From Pseudoflavonifractor intestinihominis (GTDB lineage: Bacteria > Bacillota > Clostridia > Oscillospirales > Oscillospiraceae), in NCBI RefSeq assembly GCF_040096055.1, contig NZ_JBBMFK010000002.1:124001-188000 (forward strand): a stretch of DNA of 64,000 nt, read 5' to 3'. Position numbers and translations under genes: made by a program. This document shows, one piece after another, positions 40,593-49,400 of this stretch. Positions within the stretch are counted from its first letter, which is position 1, and each line of letters begins with the position of its first letter. The notes under the pieces were generated by a model. That model was not told the origin of the DNA, made no database searches, and saw only the letters and a list, made by a program, of their open reading frames with translations.

Positions 40593-40955
40593 ATGGACGA
40601 GCAAACCGCCATCGAGCGCTGCGACTATATCCACGCCCACGAGGACATCATCGCCAAGGTCAACGAGAACATGCCCGACGAGGAGATCCTCTACGACCTG
40701 GCTGAGCTCTTCAAAATCTTCGGCGACTCCACCCGCATCAAGATCCTCTACGTGCTCTTTGAGTCGGAGATGTGCGTGTGTGACATCGCCCAGCTGCTCA
40801 ACATGACCCAGTCGGCCATCTCCCATCAGCTGCGGGCCCTGAAGCAGAGCAAACTGGTCAAGTACCGCCGGGAGGGCAAGACCGTGTTCTACTCCCTGGC
40901 CGACGACCACGTCCGCTCCATTCTGGACCAGGGCATGGAGCACGTGGCCGAGTGA
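40593..40955 (+). CDS. ArsR/SmtB-family metal-responsive repressor
   Basis: A 120-residue winged-helix repressor. The recognition helix region reads SEMCVCDIAQLLNMTQSAISHQLRALKQSKLVKYRREGKTVFYSL; the CVC in helix alpha-3 is the classic alpha-3N metal site of CadC/ArsR proteins, and an N-terminal Cys (ERCDYIHAHED) with His residues may complete it. The C-terminal helix DDHVRSILDQGMEH could add an alpha-5 site. It should release the operator on binding Cd, Zn or Pb. Start at 40593, where AGGAGGGATTCC precedes the ATG; the ATG at 40557 is inside the operator. Confidence 0.88.
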   Translation: MDEQTAIERCDYIHAHEDIIAKVNENMPDEEILYDLAELFKIFGDSTRIKILYVLFESEMCVCDIAQLLNMTQSAISHQLRALKQSKLVKYRREGKTVFYSLADDHVRSILDQGMEHVAE

Positions 40956-41016
40956 GCCGCCTTCCCTGCCCACCCCTACCCCGATAACAACAGAGATTTG
41001 GAAAGGAGTTTTCCCC

Positions 41017-41235
41017 ATGAAGAAGCGCTACAAAATGGTGGACCTGGACTGCGCCAACTGCGCCGCCAAAATGGAGGACGCCATCCGCAAAATCGACGGC
41101 GTCCACGATGCGTCCGTCAGCTTCCTCACCCAGAAGCTGACCATTGACGCCGACGAGAGCCGCCTGGACGACATCATGGCCCAGGTGGTCAAGACCTGCA
41201 AGCGGGTGGAGCCCGACTGTACCATTGTCCTCTGA
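41017..41235 (+). CDS. Stand-alone HMA-domain metal-binding protein
   Basis: A 72-residue ferredoxin-like HMA domain with the metal site DCANCAAKMEDAI, near residues 9-21. It resembles copper and zinc chaperones and the N-terminal domains of P1B-ATPases. The transporter that follows lacks such a domain, so this protein may deliver metal to it or serve as its detached sensor domain. GGAAAGGAG lies upstream of the ATG. Confidence 0.88.
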   Translation: MKKRYKMVDLDCANCAAKMEDAIRKIDGVHDASVSFLTQKLTIDADESRLDDIMAQVVKTCKRVEPDCTIVL

Positions 41236-41296
41236 TTGATTACGGGTGGCGCCCGAATCCGCCCGGAGCCGGAAGCTCCGTCTCTCAGGAGGCACT

Positions 41297-43147
41297 ATGA
41301 ACAAGAAACAGAAGCGGATGCTCTTCCGCATCCTTCTCAGCGCGGCCCTGCTGCTGGCCGCGGTTCTCCTCCCCCTCGGCAATCTCCCCCTGCTGCGCCT
41401 GGCTGTATTCCTGGTCCCCTACGGGGTCATCGGCTGGGACGTGCTGTGGCGGGCCATCCGCAACATCGCCCACGGCCAGGTCTTTGACGAGAACTTCCTC
41501 ATGGCCCTGGCCACGGTGGGCGCCTTTTTCACCGGCGAATTCCCCGAGGCCGTGTTCGTCATGCTCTTCTACCAGGTGGGCGAGCTGTTCCAGAGCTGCG
41601 CCGTGGACAAATCCCGCAAATCCATCTCCCAGCTGATGGACATCCGGCCCGACTACGCCAACGTGGAGCGGGACGGCCAGCTGGTCCAGGAGGACCCGGA
41701 GGACGTGGCCGTCGGCGACGTGATCGTCATCAAGCCCGGCGAGCGGGTGCCCCTGGACGGCGTGGTGCTGGAGGGCTCCTCCACCATCAACACCTCCGCC
41801 CTCACCGGCGAATCCCTTCCCCGGGACGCGGAGCCCGGCAGCGACGTCATCAGCGGCTGCGTCAACCTGACCGGCCTGCTGCGGGTACAGGTCACCAAGG
41901 CCTTTGAGGAGTCCACGGTGGCCAGGATCCTGGACCTGGTGGAGAACTCCAGCAGCAAGAAGGCCAAGGCCGAGCACTTCATCACCAAGTTTGCCCGGAT
42001 CTACACCCCCGCCGTGGTCATCGGCGCGGCCCTGCTGGCCCTGCTCCTCCCCTTCCTCATCCATGTCACTTGGGCGGAGAGCATCCACCGGGCCCTTATC
42101 TTCCTGGTCATCTCCTGCCCCTGCGCCCTGGTCATCTCGGTGCCCCTCTCCTTCTTCGGCGGCATCGGCGGCGCGTCCCGGCAGGGCATCCTGGTCAAGG
42201 GCGGCAACTATCTGGAGGCCCTGGCCAACACCGAGGCCGTGGTCTTTGACAAGACCGGCACCCTGACCCAGGGCGTATTCAACGTCACCGCCATCCACCC
42301 CGACCAGTGCTCCGAGCGGCACCTGCTGGAGCTGGCCGCCCTGGCCGAGTCCTACTCCGACCACCCCATCTCCCGCTCCCTCCGGGAGGCCTGGGGCATG
42401 GAGCTGGACCGGAGCCGGGTATCCGGCGTGGAGGAGCGCTCGGGCAAGGGCGTGTGCGCCCAGGTGGACGGCGTGCCCGTCTGGGTGGGCAACGGCAAGC
42501 TGATGGACGAGATCGGCGTCACCTGGCACCCCTGCCACAAGGTGGGCACCACGGTCCACGTGGCCTCCCAGGGCGCCTATCTGGGCCATATCGTCATCTC
42601 CGACCAGGTGAAGCCGGACGCCGCCCAGGCCATCCGGGACCTGAAGGCCGCCGGAGTACGCAAGACCGTCATGCTCACCGGCGACACCGCCGCCGTGGGC
42701 GAGGCGGTGGCCGCCGAGCTGGGCCTGGACGAGGTCCACGCCCAGCTGCTCCCGGCAGACAAGGTGGACCGGGTGGAGGCCCTGCTGAAGGAGAAGAGCG
42801 CCAAGGGCACCCTGGCCTTTGTGGGCGACGGCATCAACGACGCCCCCGTCCTCTCCCGGGCCGACGTGGGCATCGCCATGGGCGCTCTGGGCTCCGACGC
42901 CGCCATCGAGGCCGCCGACGTGGTGCTCATGGACGACAAGCCCTCCAAGATCGCCGTGGCCATCCGCATCGCCCGCAGGACCCGCCGCATCGTGCTCCAG
43001 AACATCGTCTTCGCCCTGGCCGTCAAGCTGCTGGTGCTGCTTCTGGGCGCCACCGGAGACGCCACCATGTGGGAGGCCGTCTTTGCCGATGTGGGCGTGT
43101 CCGTCATCGCCATCCTCAACGCCACAAGGGCGCTGAAGGTCAAATAA
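41297..43147 (+). CDS. Heavy-metal P1B-type ATPase (Cd/Zn/Pb efflux)
   Basis: A 616-residue efflux pump with no N-terminal metal-binding domain: the first 60 residues go straight into membrane helices. The ion-site motif CPC in SCPCALVIS is near 273, the phosphorylated Asp in DKTGTLTQG near 317, TGES in the actuator domain near 180, and the hinge GDGINDAP near 512. The CPC motif with the nearby NYLEAL and C-terminal NATRA fits the CadA/ZntA subgroup. ArsR regulator and HMA protein precede it. CAGGAGGCACT lies before the ATG at 41297. Confidence 0.93.
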   Translation: MNKKQKRMLFRILLSAALLLAAVLLPLGNLPLLRLAVFLVPYGVIGWDVLWRAIRNIAHGQVFDENFLMALATVGAFFTGEFPEAVFVMLFYQVGELFQSCAVDKSRKSISQLMDIRPDYANVERDGQLVQEDPEDVAVGDVIVIKPGERVPLDGVVLEGSSTINTSALTGESLPRDAEPGSDVISGCVNLTGLLRVQVTKAFEESTVARILDLVENSSSKKAKAEHFITKFARIYTPAVVIGAALLALLLPFLIHVTWAESIHRALIFLVISCPCALVISVPLSFFGGIGGASRQGILVKGGNYLEALANTEAVVFDKTGTLTQGVFNVTAIHPDQCSERHLLELAALAESYSDHPISRSLREAWGMELDRSRVSGVEERSGKGVCAQVDGVPVWVGNGKLMDEIGVTWHPCHKVGTTVHVASQGAYLGHIVISDQVKPDAAQAIRDLKAAGVRKTVMLTGDTAAVGEAVAAELGLDEVHAQLLPADKVDRVEALLKEKSAKGTLAFVGDGINDAPVLSRADVGIAMGALGSDAAIEAADVVLMDDKPSKIAVAIRIARRTRRIVLQNIVFALAVKLLVLLLGATGDATMWEAVFADVGVSVIAILNATRALKVK

Positions 43148-43148
43148 C

Positions 43149-43187
43149 AAAAGTGGTCCCGCCGGAAGCTCCGGCGGGACCACTTTT
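43149..43187. terminator. Bidirectional terminator between the ATPase gene and ftsK
   Basis: A 17-base perfect stem (43149-43165 with 43171-43187) with AAGCT loop. The arms end in AAAA/TTTT, so it can act for both convergent transcripts. Confidence 0.9.
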
Positions 43188-43191
43188 TACA

Positions 43192-45912
43192 TTACATATC
43201 AAAGGGAGGCATATCCCGGCTCTGGGGGATGGCGTCCCCCTCAAAGGCCAGCTCGTCGGGGACGGGACCCGCGTCGGGGGCTGTGTCCACCATGCCCTGG
43301 CGGAACTGCATCTCCTGCCACTGCTCCTTGGTGATGAGCACCTGGCGGGGCTTGGAGCCCTCAAAGGGACCCACCACGCCCTTCTCCTCCATCTGGTCCA
43401 CCAGACGGGCGGCACGGGAGTAGCCCAGCTTCAGGCGGCGCTGGAGCATGGACACGCTGGCCATGCCGGTCTCCACCACCACCTCGATGGCGGAGGGCAG
43501 CAGCTCGTCGTAGTCCCCGCCGGCGTCCTCGGAGGCGGAGCTTCCGCCCCCCTTGCCCTGCTTGTCCTTCTCCGCAGCGTGCTTCTCGATCTCGTGGATG
43601 ATGGACTCGTCATACTCGGCGGAGCCGCTCTGCTTCTTGATGAAGTCCACCACTGCGGCCACCTCCTCGTCGGAGATGAGGCAGCCCTGGACCCGCTTGG
43701 GCTTGCCGGTGCCCAGGGGGAAGTAGAGCATGTCGCCCTTGCCCACCAGCTTCTCGGCGCCGGTGGTGTCCAGGATGATGCGGGACTCCAGCGAGGAGGC
43801 CACGGCAAAGGCGATACGGCTGGGGATGTTAGCCTTCATCAGGCCGGTGATCACGTCGGCGGAGGGGCGCTGGGTGGCGATGATCAGGTGCATGCCGGCG
43901 GCACGGCCCATCTGGGCCACCCGGCAGATGGACTCCTCCACCTCCTTGGCCGCCACCAGCATCAGGTCGGCCAGCTCGTCGATAACCACCACGATCTGGG
44001 GCATCTTCTCCATGCCCTCGGTGCGGGCGGCGTGGGCGTTGTAGGACGCCAGGTCACGGACGCCCACCTCGGAGAAGGCCCGGTACCGCTTCATCATCTC
44101 CACCACCGCCCACTGGAGGGCGCCAGCGGCCTTCTTGGGGTCGGTGACCACCGGGATGAGCAGGTGGGGAATGCCGTTGTAGATGCCCAGCTCTACCATC
44201 TTGGGGTCCACCATGATGAGGCGCACCTCGTCGGGGGTGGCCTTGTAGAGCAGGGAGATGATGAGGGAGTTGGTGCACACCGACTTACCGGAGCCGGTGG
44301 TACCGGCGATGAGCAGGTGGGGCAGCTTGGCGATGTTGCCCACGATACAGTTGCCGCCGATGTCCTTGCCCACGGCAAAGGCCACCTTGGAGGGGTTGTC
44401 CCGGAACTCCCGGGAGCCGATGACCTCGTTGATGTACACCGGGGACACCAGCTTGTTGGGCACCTCGATGCCCACCATGGAGATCTTGTCGGGGATGGGG
44501 GCGATGCGCACGCCGGTGGCGCCCAGGGCCAGGGCGATGTCGTCGGACAGGTTGGTCAGCTTGTTGAGCCGGACGCCCTGGTCCAGCTCCAGCTCGTACC
44601 GGGTCACCGACGGGCCCCGGGTCACGTTAACGATGTTGGCGTCAATGCCGAAGGAGCGGATGGTATCGGACAGCCGGGCCTGGTTGGCCTTCAGCTCGCC
44701 GATGGCCTCGGCGCCCACGATGCTGTCCCCCTCCTTCAGCAGGGAGAGAGGCGGATACTGATAGGCGCCGCCGCTCTGGCCCAGGTTCTTCTCCACCTCC
44801 TGGGCCACCTCCGCGGCCGCCTGGGCGGTCTCCTTGCCCTTGGCCTTGGGTACGGCGGGCTCCCGCTCGATCTCCGGCATGGGGGGCACAGGGGCGGGGA
44901 CGGCGGGAGCGGGCTGGAAAGGCTCGGGCTGGCGCACAGCCGCCGGATTGACGGCAGGTTCCACAGGCTGAGGCTGGGGCTCCGGCTCCGGCTGGGAGAA
45001 GGGCAGCTCCTCCTCTGCCTCCGCCGCAGAGGCGGTGAGTACCTGGTCGGGGGTAGGCACAGAAGGACGGCGGTTGAAGAGGCCGCTCTTTCTGGGCTTT
45101 TCCTCCTCCGGGGGCTGCTCGGTCGTCTCCTGGGCCGCCGCCTCAGCGGGCACTTCATCTACCGGGATGTCGATCACGGGACGCCTGCGCCCGGCGGCAG
45201 CGGGCTTCTCAGCCGCCACAGGAGCTGGGGCGGGCGCGGGACGCCGGCCACGGGGCCGGGGCTCGGGCAGCTCCTCTTCCTCGTACTCCGGGTGGGGACG
45301 GTTGCGGATGGCGTCCACAATGTCCACAACGGTCACGTTGCACACGGTCATCACCATCATGGCCCCGCACAGCACAAACACCACACCGGCGCCGATCTTG
45401 CTGAACACGGCGGTGAAGCCCATGGCGATGATGCCGCTGAGCAGGCCGCCGCTGGACATGGCCTGTCCCTGAGTCCACAGGGTCTTGATCAGTGCGCCGT
45501 CCCACTGGTAGCTGCCCTTGGCCAGCATCAGGTGGAGCAGCGCGCCCACCAGCACCGGGAGGAGCATGGCGCACCACACCCGCAGCCGCACAGGCCGTCC
45601 CCGGTGGAACATCAACACCACGCTGGACACCAGCAGCATGGGGGGCACCAGCCAGAAGCCGTATCCGATCAATCCCTTGGCAAGGCCGCAGAAAAAGTCG
45701 ATGAAGATGGCGTGGACATTGAAATACCCAAAGGCGGCAAAGATGGCCAGCAGAAAGCAGACCACCGCCCCCACTTCCCTGCGGATGGGCTTGGGCTGGC
45801 TGACCGCCTTCTTCCGGCCGGCGGAGGCGCTCTTCCCGGCGGCGCTTGTCCGCTTGCCGGAGGAGGACGCAGTGCGCTTTCCACCGGTGCTTTTCTTTTG
45901 TGCCGTGGCCAT
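43192..45912 (-). CDS. ftsK: DNA translocase FtsK/SpoIIIE
   Basis: A 906-residue motor that pumps chromosome through the division or sporulation septum. After a basic, Ser/Lys-rich start come about four membrane helices (45-185), a Pro/Glu-rich linker (200-400), and the RecA-like motor with Walker A GTTGSGKS near 537 and Walker B IVVVIDELADLM. IATQRPSADVITG follows. The C-terminal gamma winged helix (about 815-875; MLQRRLKLGYSRAARLVDQMEEKGVVG) reads orienting sequences. The tail after it is short and acidic. Confidence 0.95.
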   Translation of the reverse strand: MATAQKKSTGGKRTASSSGKRTSAAGKSASAGRKKAVSQPKPIRREVGAVVCFLLAIFAAFGYFNVHAIFIDFFCGLAKGLIGYGFWLVPPMLLVSSVVLMFHRGRPVRLRVWCAMLLPVLVGALLHLMLAKGSYQWDGALIKTLWTQGQAMSSGGLLSGIIAMGFTAVFSKIGAGVVFVLCGAMMVMTVCNVTVVDIVDAIRNRPHPEYEEEELPEPRPRGRRPAPAPAPVAAEKPAAAGRRRPVIDIPVDEVPAEAAAQETTEQPPEEEKPRKSGLFNRRPSVPTPDQVLTASAAEAEEELPFSQPEPEPQPQPVEPAVNPAAVRQPEPFQPAPAVPAPVPPMPEIEREPAVPKAKGKETAQAAAEVAQEVEKNLGQSGGAYQYPPLSLLKEGDSIVGAEAIGELKANQARLSDTIRSFGIDANIVNVTRGPSVTRYELELDQGVRLNKLTNLSDDIALALGATGVRIAPIPDKISMVGIEVPNKLVSPVYINEVIGSREFRDNPSKVAFAVGKDIGGNCIVGNIAKLPHLLIAGTTGSGKSVCTNSLIISLLYKATPDEVRLIMVDPKMVELGIYNGIPHLLIPVVTDPKKAAGALQWAVVEMMKRYRAFSEVGVRDLASYNAHAARTEGMEKMPQIVVVIDELADLMLVAAKEVEESICRVAQMGRAAGMHLIIATQRPSADVITGLMKANIPSRIAFAVASSLESRIILDTTGAEKLVGKGDMLYFPLGTGKPKRVQGCLISDEEVAAVVDFIKKQSGSAEYDESIIHEIEKHAAEKDKQGKGGGSSASEDAGGDYDELLPSAIEVVVETGMASVSMLQRRLKLGYSRAARLVDQMEEKGVVGPFEGSKPRQVLITKEQWQEMQFRQGMVDTAPDAGPVPDELAFEGDAIPQSRDMPPFDM

Positions 45913-45964
45913 GGAGCGTCATTCCTTTCAGGAGAGTATGGTAATGCGTACTGAACAATGGCTG

Positions 45965-46047
45965 AATTCCATAAAAGCAGCTCCTTTGAGCCGTTTTTAT
46001 GGAATTGCGCGGCTGCCACCGCGCAAATAAACCAATCTGCGGTTTAT
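45965..46047 (-). other. Three consecutive hairpins between uppP and ftsK
   Basis: The 173-base gap holds three perfect stems in a row. AATTCCATAAAA/TTTTATGGAATT (45965-45976 / 45995-46006), then GCGCGG/CCGCGC (46007-46012 / 46019-46024), then ATAAACC/GGTTTAT (46027-46033 / 46041-46047). None is followed by a clear U-tract on the minus strand, the direction of both flanking genes. They cover the ftsK leader; function unknown. Confidence 0.65.
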
Positions 46048-46085
46048 CCAGCAGACATTATGGTAGAACGGGAGGGCGGGTCCGC

Positions 46086-46949
46086 TCAGGCGAAGATCAC
46101 GAACTTGAGGATGCCCGCGATCAGCGACACGGCGCCCACCGCCCAGCAGTAGTAGGCAAAGTTGCCGAACTTGCCCTTGTCCGCCAGGGACTTGACCAGC
46201 CGGATGGCGAAGTAGCCCACCACGGCGGACACCACCACGCCCACCAGATAGACCGGCAGGAGGGGCAGGACCTGCTCACTGAAATTGGGGGCGGTCACGG
46301 CGTCCTTCAGCTCCAGCAGCGTGGCGCCCACCACGGCGGGCAGGGACATGAGGAAGGAAAAGCGGACGGCGAAGTCCCGGTCAAAACCTCTCAGCATGCC
46401 GGCGGAGATGGTGGAGCCGGAGCGGGAGATGCCGGGGATGATGGCCACCGCCTGGGCGCAGCCCACCAGTAGGGCGTCCACCACGGTGGCGTTCTTGGCA
46501 GTCTTGTGGCCCCGGGCCAGCCGGTCGGAGAAGAAGAGGATGAAGCCGGTGAGCAGCAGCATGCAGGACACCGGGATGGGGTTGGAGAAGAAGCGCTCCA
46601 GGGCGTCCTTGAAGAAGATCATCACGAACAGCGGCAGGGTGGCCACAATGATCAGCATCACCATCCGCCGGGCGGCAGGCGGCTTGCCCGCGCTCTCATC
46701 CCGCACCACCAGGGCGCGGATGCCCAGGAAAAACTCCCGGATCATATCCACAATGTCCCGCCAGTACACGATGCAGACGGAGATCAGCGTGCCGAAGTGG
46801 AGCAGCACGGTGAAGAGCATGTGGGTCTCCTCCATGTTCTCCATGCTGAAAAAGGCCTGGAAGAGGGTCAGGTGTCCTGAACTGGAAATGGGCAGAAACT
46901 CCGCCACACCCTGAATCACGCCCATCAGGATGGACATCAGATAATTCAT
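46086..46949 (-). CDS. uppP: Undecaprenyl-diphosphatase
   Basis: A 287-residue BacA/UppP membrane phosphatase that regenerates undecaprenyl phosphate; it also gives bacitracin tolerance when abundant. The two active-site motifs are QGVAEFLPISSSGHL near residue 12 and PGISRSGSTIS near 160, with eight membrane helices. Start at 46949, with GGAGG 7 bases upstream; an upstream ATG at 47003 lies in the promoter region. It links functionally to uppS at 9947. Confidence 0.95.
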   Translation of the reverse strand: MNYLMSILMGVIQGVAEFLPISSSGHLTLFQAFFSMENMEETHMLFTVLLHFGTLISVCIVYWRDIVDMIREFFLGIRALVVRDESAGKPPAARRMVMLIIVATLPLFVMIFFKDALERFFSNPIPVSCMLLLTGFILFFSDRLARGHKTAKNATVVDALLVGCAQAVAIIPGISRSGSTISAGMLRGFDRDFAVRFSFLMSLPAVVGATLLELKDAVTAPNFSEQVLPLLPVYLVGVVVSAVVGYFAIRLVKSLADKGKFGNFAYYCWAVGAVSLIAGILKFVIFA

Positions 46950-47080
46950 AGATTTTCCTCCATACATATGTAGTCCCGCCTCATCAGGGACGGGCGGGTG
47001 CATATAGATTATATTACCACAAGCAGCCTGACATTTCCATCATTTTTCTTTGGATTATGTCAACAATCTGTTTACGGACA

Positions 47081-47113
47081 ACAGAGCGGCGGCTCCCTGA
47101 GCCGCCGCTCTGT
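47081..47113 (-). terminator. Hairpin after the LtaS-like gene, probable terminator
   Basis: A 15-base perfect stem, 47081-47095 (ACAGAGCGGCGGCTC) with 47099-47113, and a three-base loop, starting 11 bases past the stop on the minus strand. The tail is TGTCC rather than a T-run, so strength is uncertain. Confidence 0.6.
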
Positions 47114-47123
47114 ATGGCAATGC

Positions 47124-49247
47124 TTATTTCCGCTGCACCGGCTCGGTCATGGCCTGGGCGATGTAGCCCTGGCCGTAGAGAATGTCGTAGACGATGGTGC
47201 GGTAGGTCTCCACCGTCCTCTGGTCCTCCTCCGGCGGCTCGTAGTAGGGCGTGCCGTCCGCCGCCACAAAGAGCCGCTGGCGGTAGAGCAGCATATCCTC
47301 CAGGGCCATATCCACCCACTGGAAGTACAGCGGGCGGGGCACCCCGGCCCAGTCCAGAATATGCACCCCCAACCCTGTGGCGCTCAGGGTCTCGGGCACA
47401 TCCAGCTCCGCGCCGTAGTTGTTCCAGACCAGGAATCGGGTGGTGTGCATCCGCTTGAGCTCCTCCGGGGACCAGGACTGGGTGTCCGCCGTGGTGGAGT
47501 AGCCCAGCTCCGAGTAGATGGTGTTCTCCTCGTCCATGGACAGCCCGGGCAGATGGTCGCCCCAGAAGATCACGATCACCGGCTCCTCGCACTGCTCAAA
47601 ATAGTCCAGCAGCGCCCCAAGGGCCGCGTCCGCGTCGTGGATGCCGTGGAGCAGGGCGTCGATGGAGCCCAGCTCCTCCTCCCCCAGCTTGTCGCTGGAG
47701 AAGTCCAGACCGGAGCTGTCCTCGAATTTCCCGGTGTAGTAGGGCTGGTGGTTCTCCATGGAAAGGCCGTAAAGGAGAAGTGGTTTACTCTTGTCCCGGT
47801 TCTCAAACTCCGAGATCATCATCTCGGTCAGGGCCATGTCGGACAGATAGGGCCCCTCCCGCTCCGCGTCCTCGGGAAAGTCCGGCTCAAACACCAGCTT
47901 GTCAAAGCCGATGCGCTGGAAGTTCTCCTCCCGGTTGTACAGCTTTGACGTGTAGGAGTGGACGAATTCGGTGGCGTAGCCCTGGGCTGAGAATGCCTTG
48001 ATGATGGACGGCGCACGGTCGTAGGCCGTCTCGTCCTGGAGGGAGGTCAGGTCCTCCCCCTCCCCCACAAAGGCGATGGGAATTCCGGTCATGACCTCCA
48101 TCTCCACGTTGCCGGTGCCTCCGGCGTATGTATTGGAGAGGAACTTGCCCGAGGGCCATTCGGCCGCCAGGGCCCGGTAGTTGGGGATGGGATCGTCCTC
48201 AAACTCCACGCCGGGCAGCACCGCCTCCGGGTCGCAGAAGCTCTCGGACATGAGCATGATCACATTGGGCTGCACCGCCGGCGCCGGCGTGGACGCCGCG
48301 TTTTGCTTCACCTTCAGCAGGATGGCGTTCATATTGTTCTCATTGTACGCGTCCGGCTCCTGCACCGCGCTGTCCAGCACGCCGCTGTACAGGCCCGCCA
48401 GAAAGCCCAGCCGGTCGTTCCGCTCGGCCTGGATCTCTCCCCCCGGCCCGCTGAGAAAGTCCCGGGTCGCAGGCAGATTGGCCGACCCCACCATCACCAG
48501 CAGGCCGCACAGCCCCACGGTCAGGGAGGCATACCACCGGATGCGCCGGGGCCGCTTGGCAAAGAGCAGGGTCAGCGCCAGCAATCCCAGCACCGCCAGC
48601 ACCGACGGGACGGTACATGCGCCGAAGCTCATGCCCGGGCGCATGAAGCCCGCGATGGTGCCCATATGGGTGGCCATGGCCAGGTCGCTGACCATCAGAG
48701 GCACGCCGTTGACCACTTCCTTGAAATAACTGACAATGGCCATGGTCAGCAGGGGGACCGTCAGGATCAGTCCGGCGGAAAAGATGCCGCCCGTTATAGC
48801 AAGCAGGATCCCTTCACAGGCCAGCAGCAGCAGGTATCCCAGCCCAAAGGCGGCCGGGTTCTGCCCGATCCAGGCCACGGTGTCCTCCACCGACTGGATC
48901 GTGATGAGCTGTGTGGCCACCAGGATGGCCAGCGGGATGAGAAAGGCCATCAGATACCACACCCAGGGGTGATACCGCCAGGGCGCCCGGGGCTTTTTCT
49001 CCCGCCTCCACAGCGAAAAACGCCGCCTGCCTCCATCCTGCGCCCCGCCGGACTCAACCGGCCCCGGGGCTATGGGCGCCGTGCCCGCGCCCTGGGGCTC
49101 CGCCGGAGCGGCCAGGGCAACCGCCCGCTCCTCTTCCGGCACAAGCCCCTCCCGCGCCAGCCGGGCGGCCCGCTCGGCGTTCTGCCGCCGGCGGTTCTTG
49201 CGCCGCCGCGCCTCCAGCGCGCTATGTTTTCCCTTCTTCTTGGCCAA
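47124..49247 (-). CDS. LtaS-like phosphoglycerol transferase / sulfatase-family membrane enzyme
   Basis: A 707-residue protein. A very basic N-terminus (KKKGKH, ARRRKNRRRQN) and a low-complexity stretch precede about five membrane helices (about 95-250). An outer alkaline-phosphatase-fold domain then starts VQPNVIMLMSESFCDPE. The metal nucleophile is Thr in YAGGTGNVEMEVMTG; later metal ligands lie in SMENHQPY and WGDHLPGL. These are LtaS motifs, so it likely polymerises glycerol phosphate or modifies a surface glycan. The frame is open to 49325, but the promoter at 49291-49319 lies in that part. The TTG at 49247 follows GAGGG and is the likely start. Confidence 0.85.
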   Translation of the reverse strand: MAKKKGKHSALEARRRKNRRRQNAERAARLAREGLVPEEERAVALAAPAEPQGAGTAPIAPGPVESGGAQDGGRRRFSLWRREKKPRAPWRYHPWVWYLMAFLIPLAILVATQLITIQSVEDTVAWIGQNPAAFGLGYLLLLACEGILLAITGGIFSAGLILTVPLLTMAIVSYFKEVVNGVPLMVSDLAMATHMGTIAGFMRPGMSFGACTVPSVLAVLGLLALTLLFAKRPRRIRWYASLTVGLCGLLVMVGSANLPATRDFLSGPGGEIQAERNDRLGFLAGLYSGVLDSAVQEPDAYNENNMNAILLKVKQNAASTPAPAVQPNVIMLMSESFCDPEAVLPGVEFEDDPIPNYRALAAEWPSGKFLSNTYAGGTGNVEMEVMTGIPIAFVGEGEDLTSLQDETAYDRAPSIIKAFSAQGYATEFVHSYTSKLYNREENFQRIGFDKLVFEPDFPEDAEREGPYLSDMALTEMMISEFENRDKSKPLLLYGLSMENHQPYYTGKFEDSSGLDFSSDKLGEEELGSIDALLHGIHDADAALGALLDYFEQCEEPVIVIFWGDHLPGLSMDEENTIYSELGYSTTADTQSWSPEELKRMHTTRFLVWNNYGAELDVPETLSATGLGVHILDWAGVPRPLYFQWVDMALEDMLLYRQRLFVAADGTPYYEPPEEDQRTVETYRTIVYDILYGQGYIAQAMTEPVQRK

Positions 49248-49290
49248 TCGATTCACCCTCAGGGCAGAATTTTTCTTACAGTCAGGTGCT

Positions 49291-49319
49291 ATTTTAACGT
49301 CCTTCCTCCGGCCTGTCAA
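49291..49319 (-). promoter_or_regulatory. Promoter of the LtaS-like gene
   Basis: Minus strand TTGACA (49319-49314), 17-base spacer, TAAAAT (49296-49291). The predicted start near 49284 gives a 37-base leader to the TTG at 49247. Confidence 0.78.
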
Positions 49320-49352
49320 CGGCATTTACCGCCAAAAATCATAGATTGTCAA

Positions 49353-49384
49353 GAGCGCGTTCCGGGTATCTCCGGAACGCGCTC
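49353..49384. terminator. Hairpin after the DUF4097 gene
   Basis: A 13-base perfect stem, GAGCGCGTTCCGG (49353-49365) with CCGGAACGCGCTC (49372-49384). It starts 16 bases after the DUF4097 stop. Beyond it on the minus strand is TTGACAATC, not a T-run, so it may be a weak terminator or barrier ahead of the LtaS-like promoter. Confidence 0.55.
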
Positions 49385-49400
49385 AACAGGCTGCTTTCTC

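Noticed and set aside
42307..45954. A 1215-codon plus-strand frame across the ATPase gene and opposite ftsK
   Set aside because: It crosses the bidirectional terminator and is out of frame with both real genes; low-complexity Gly/Arg/His composition.
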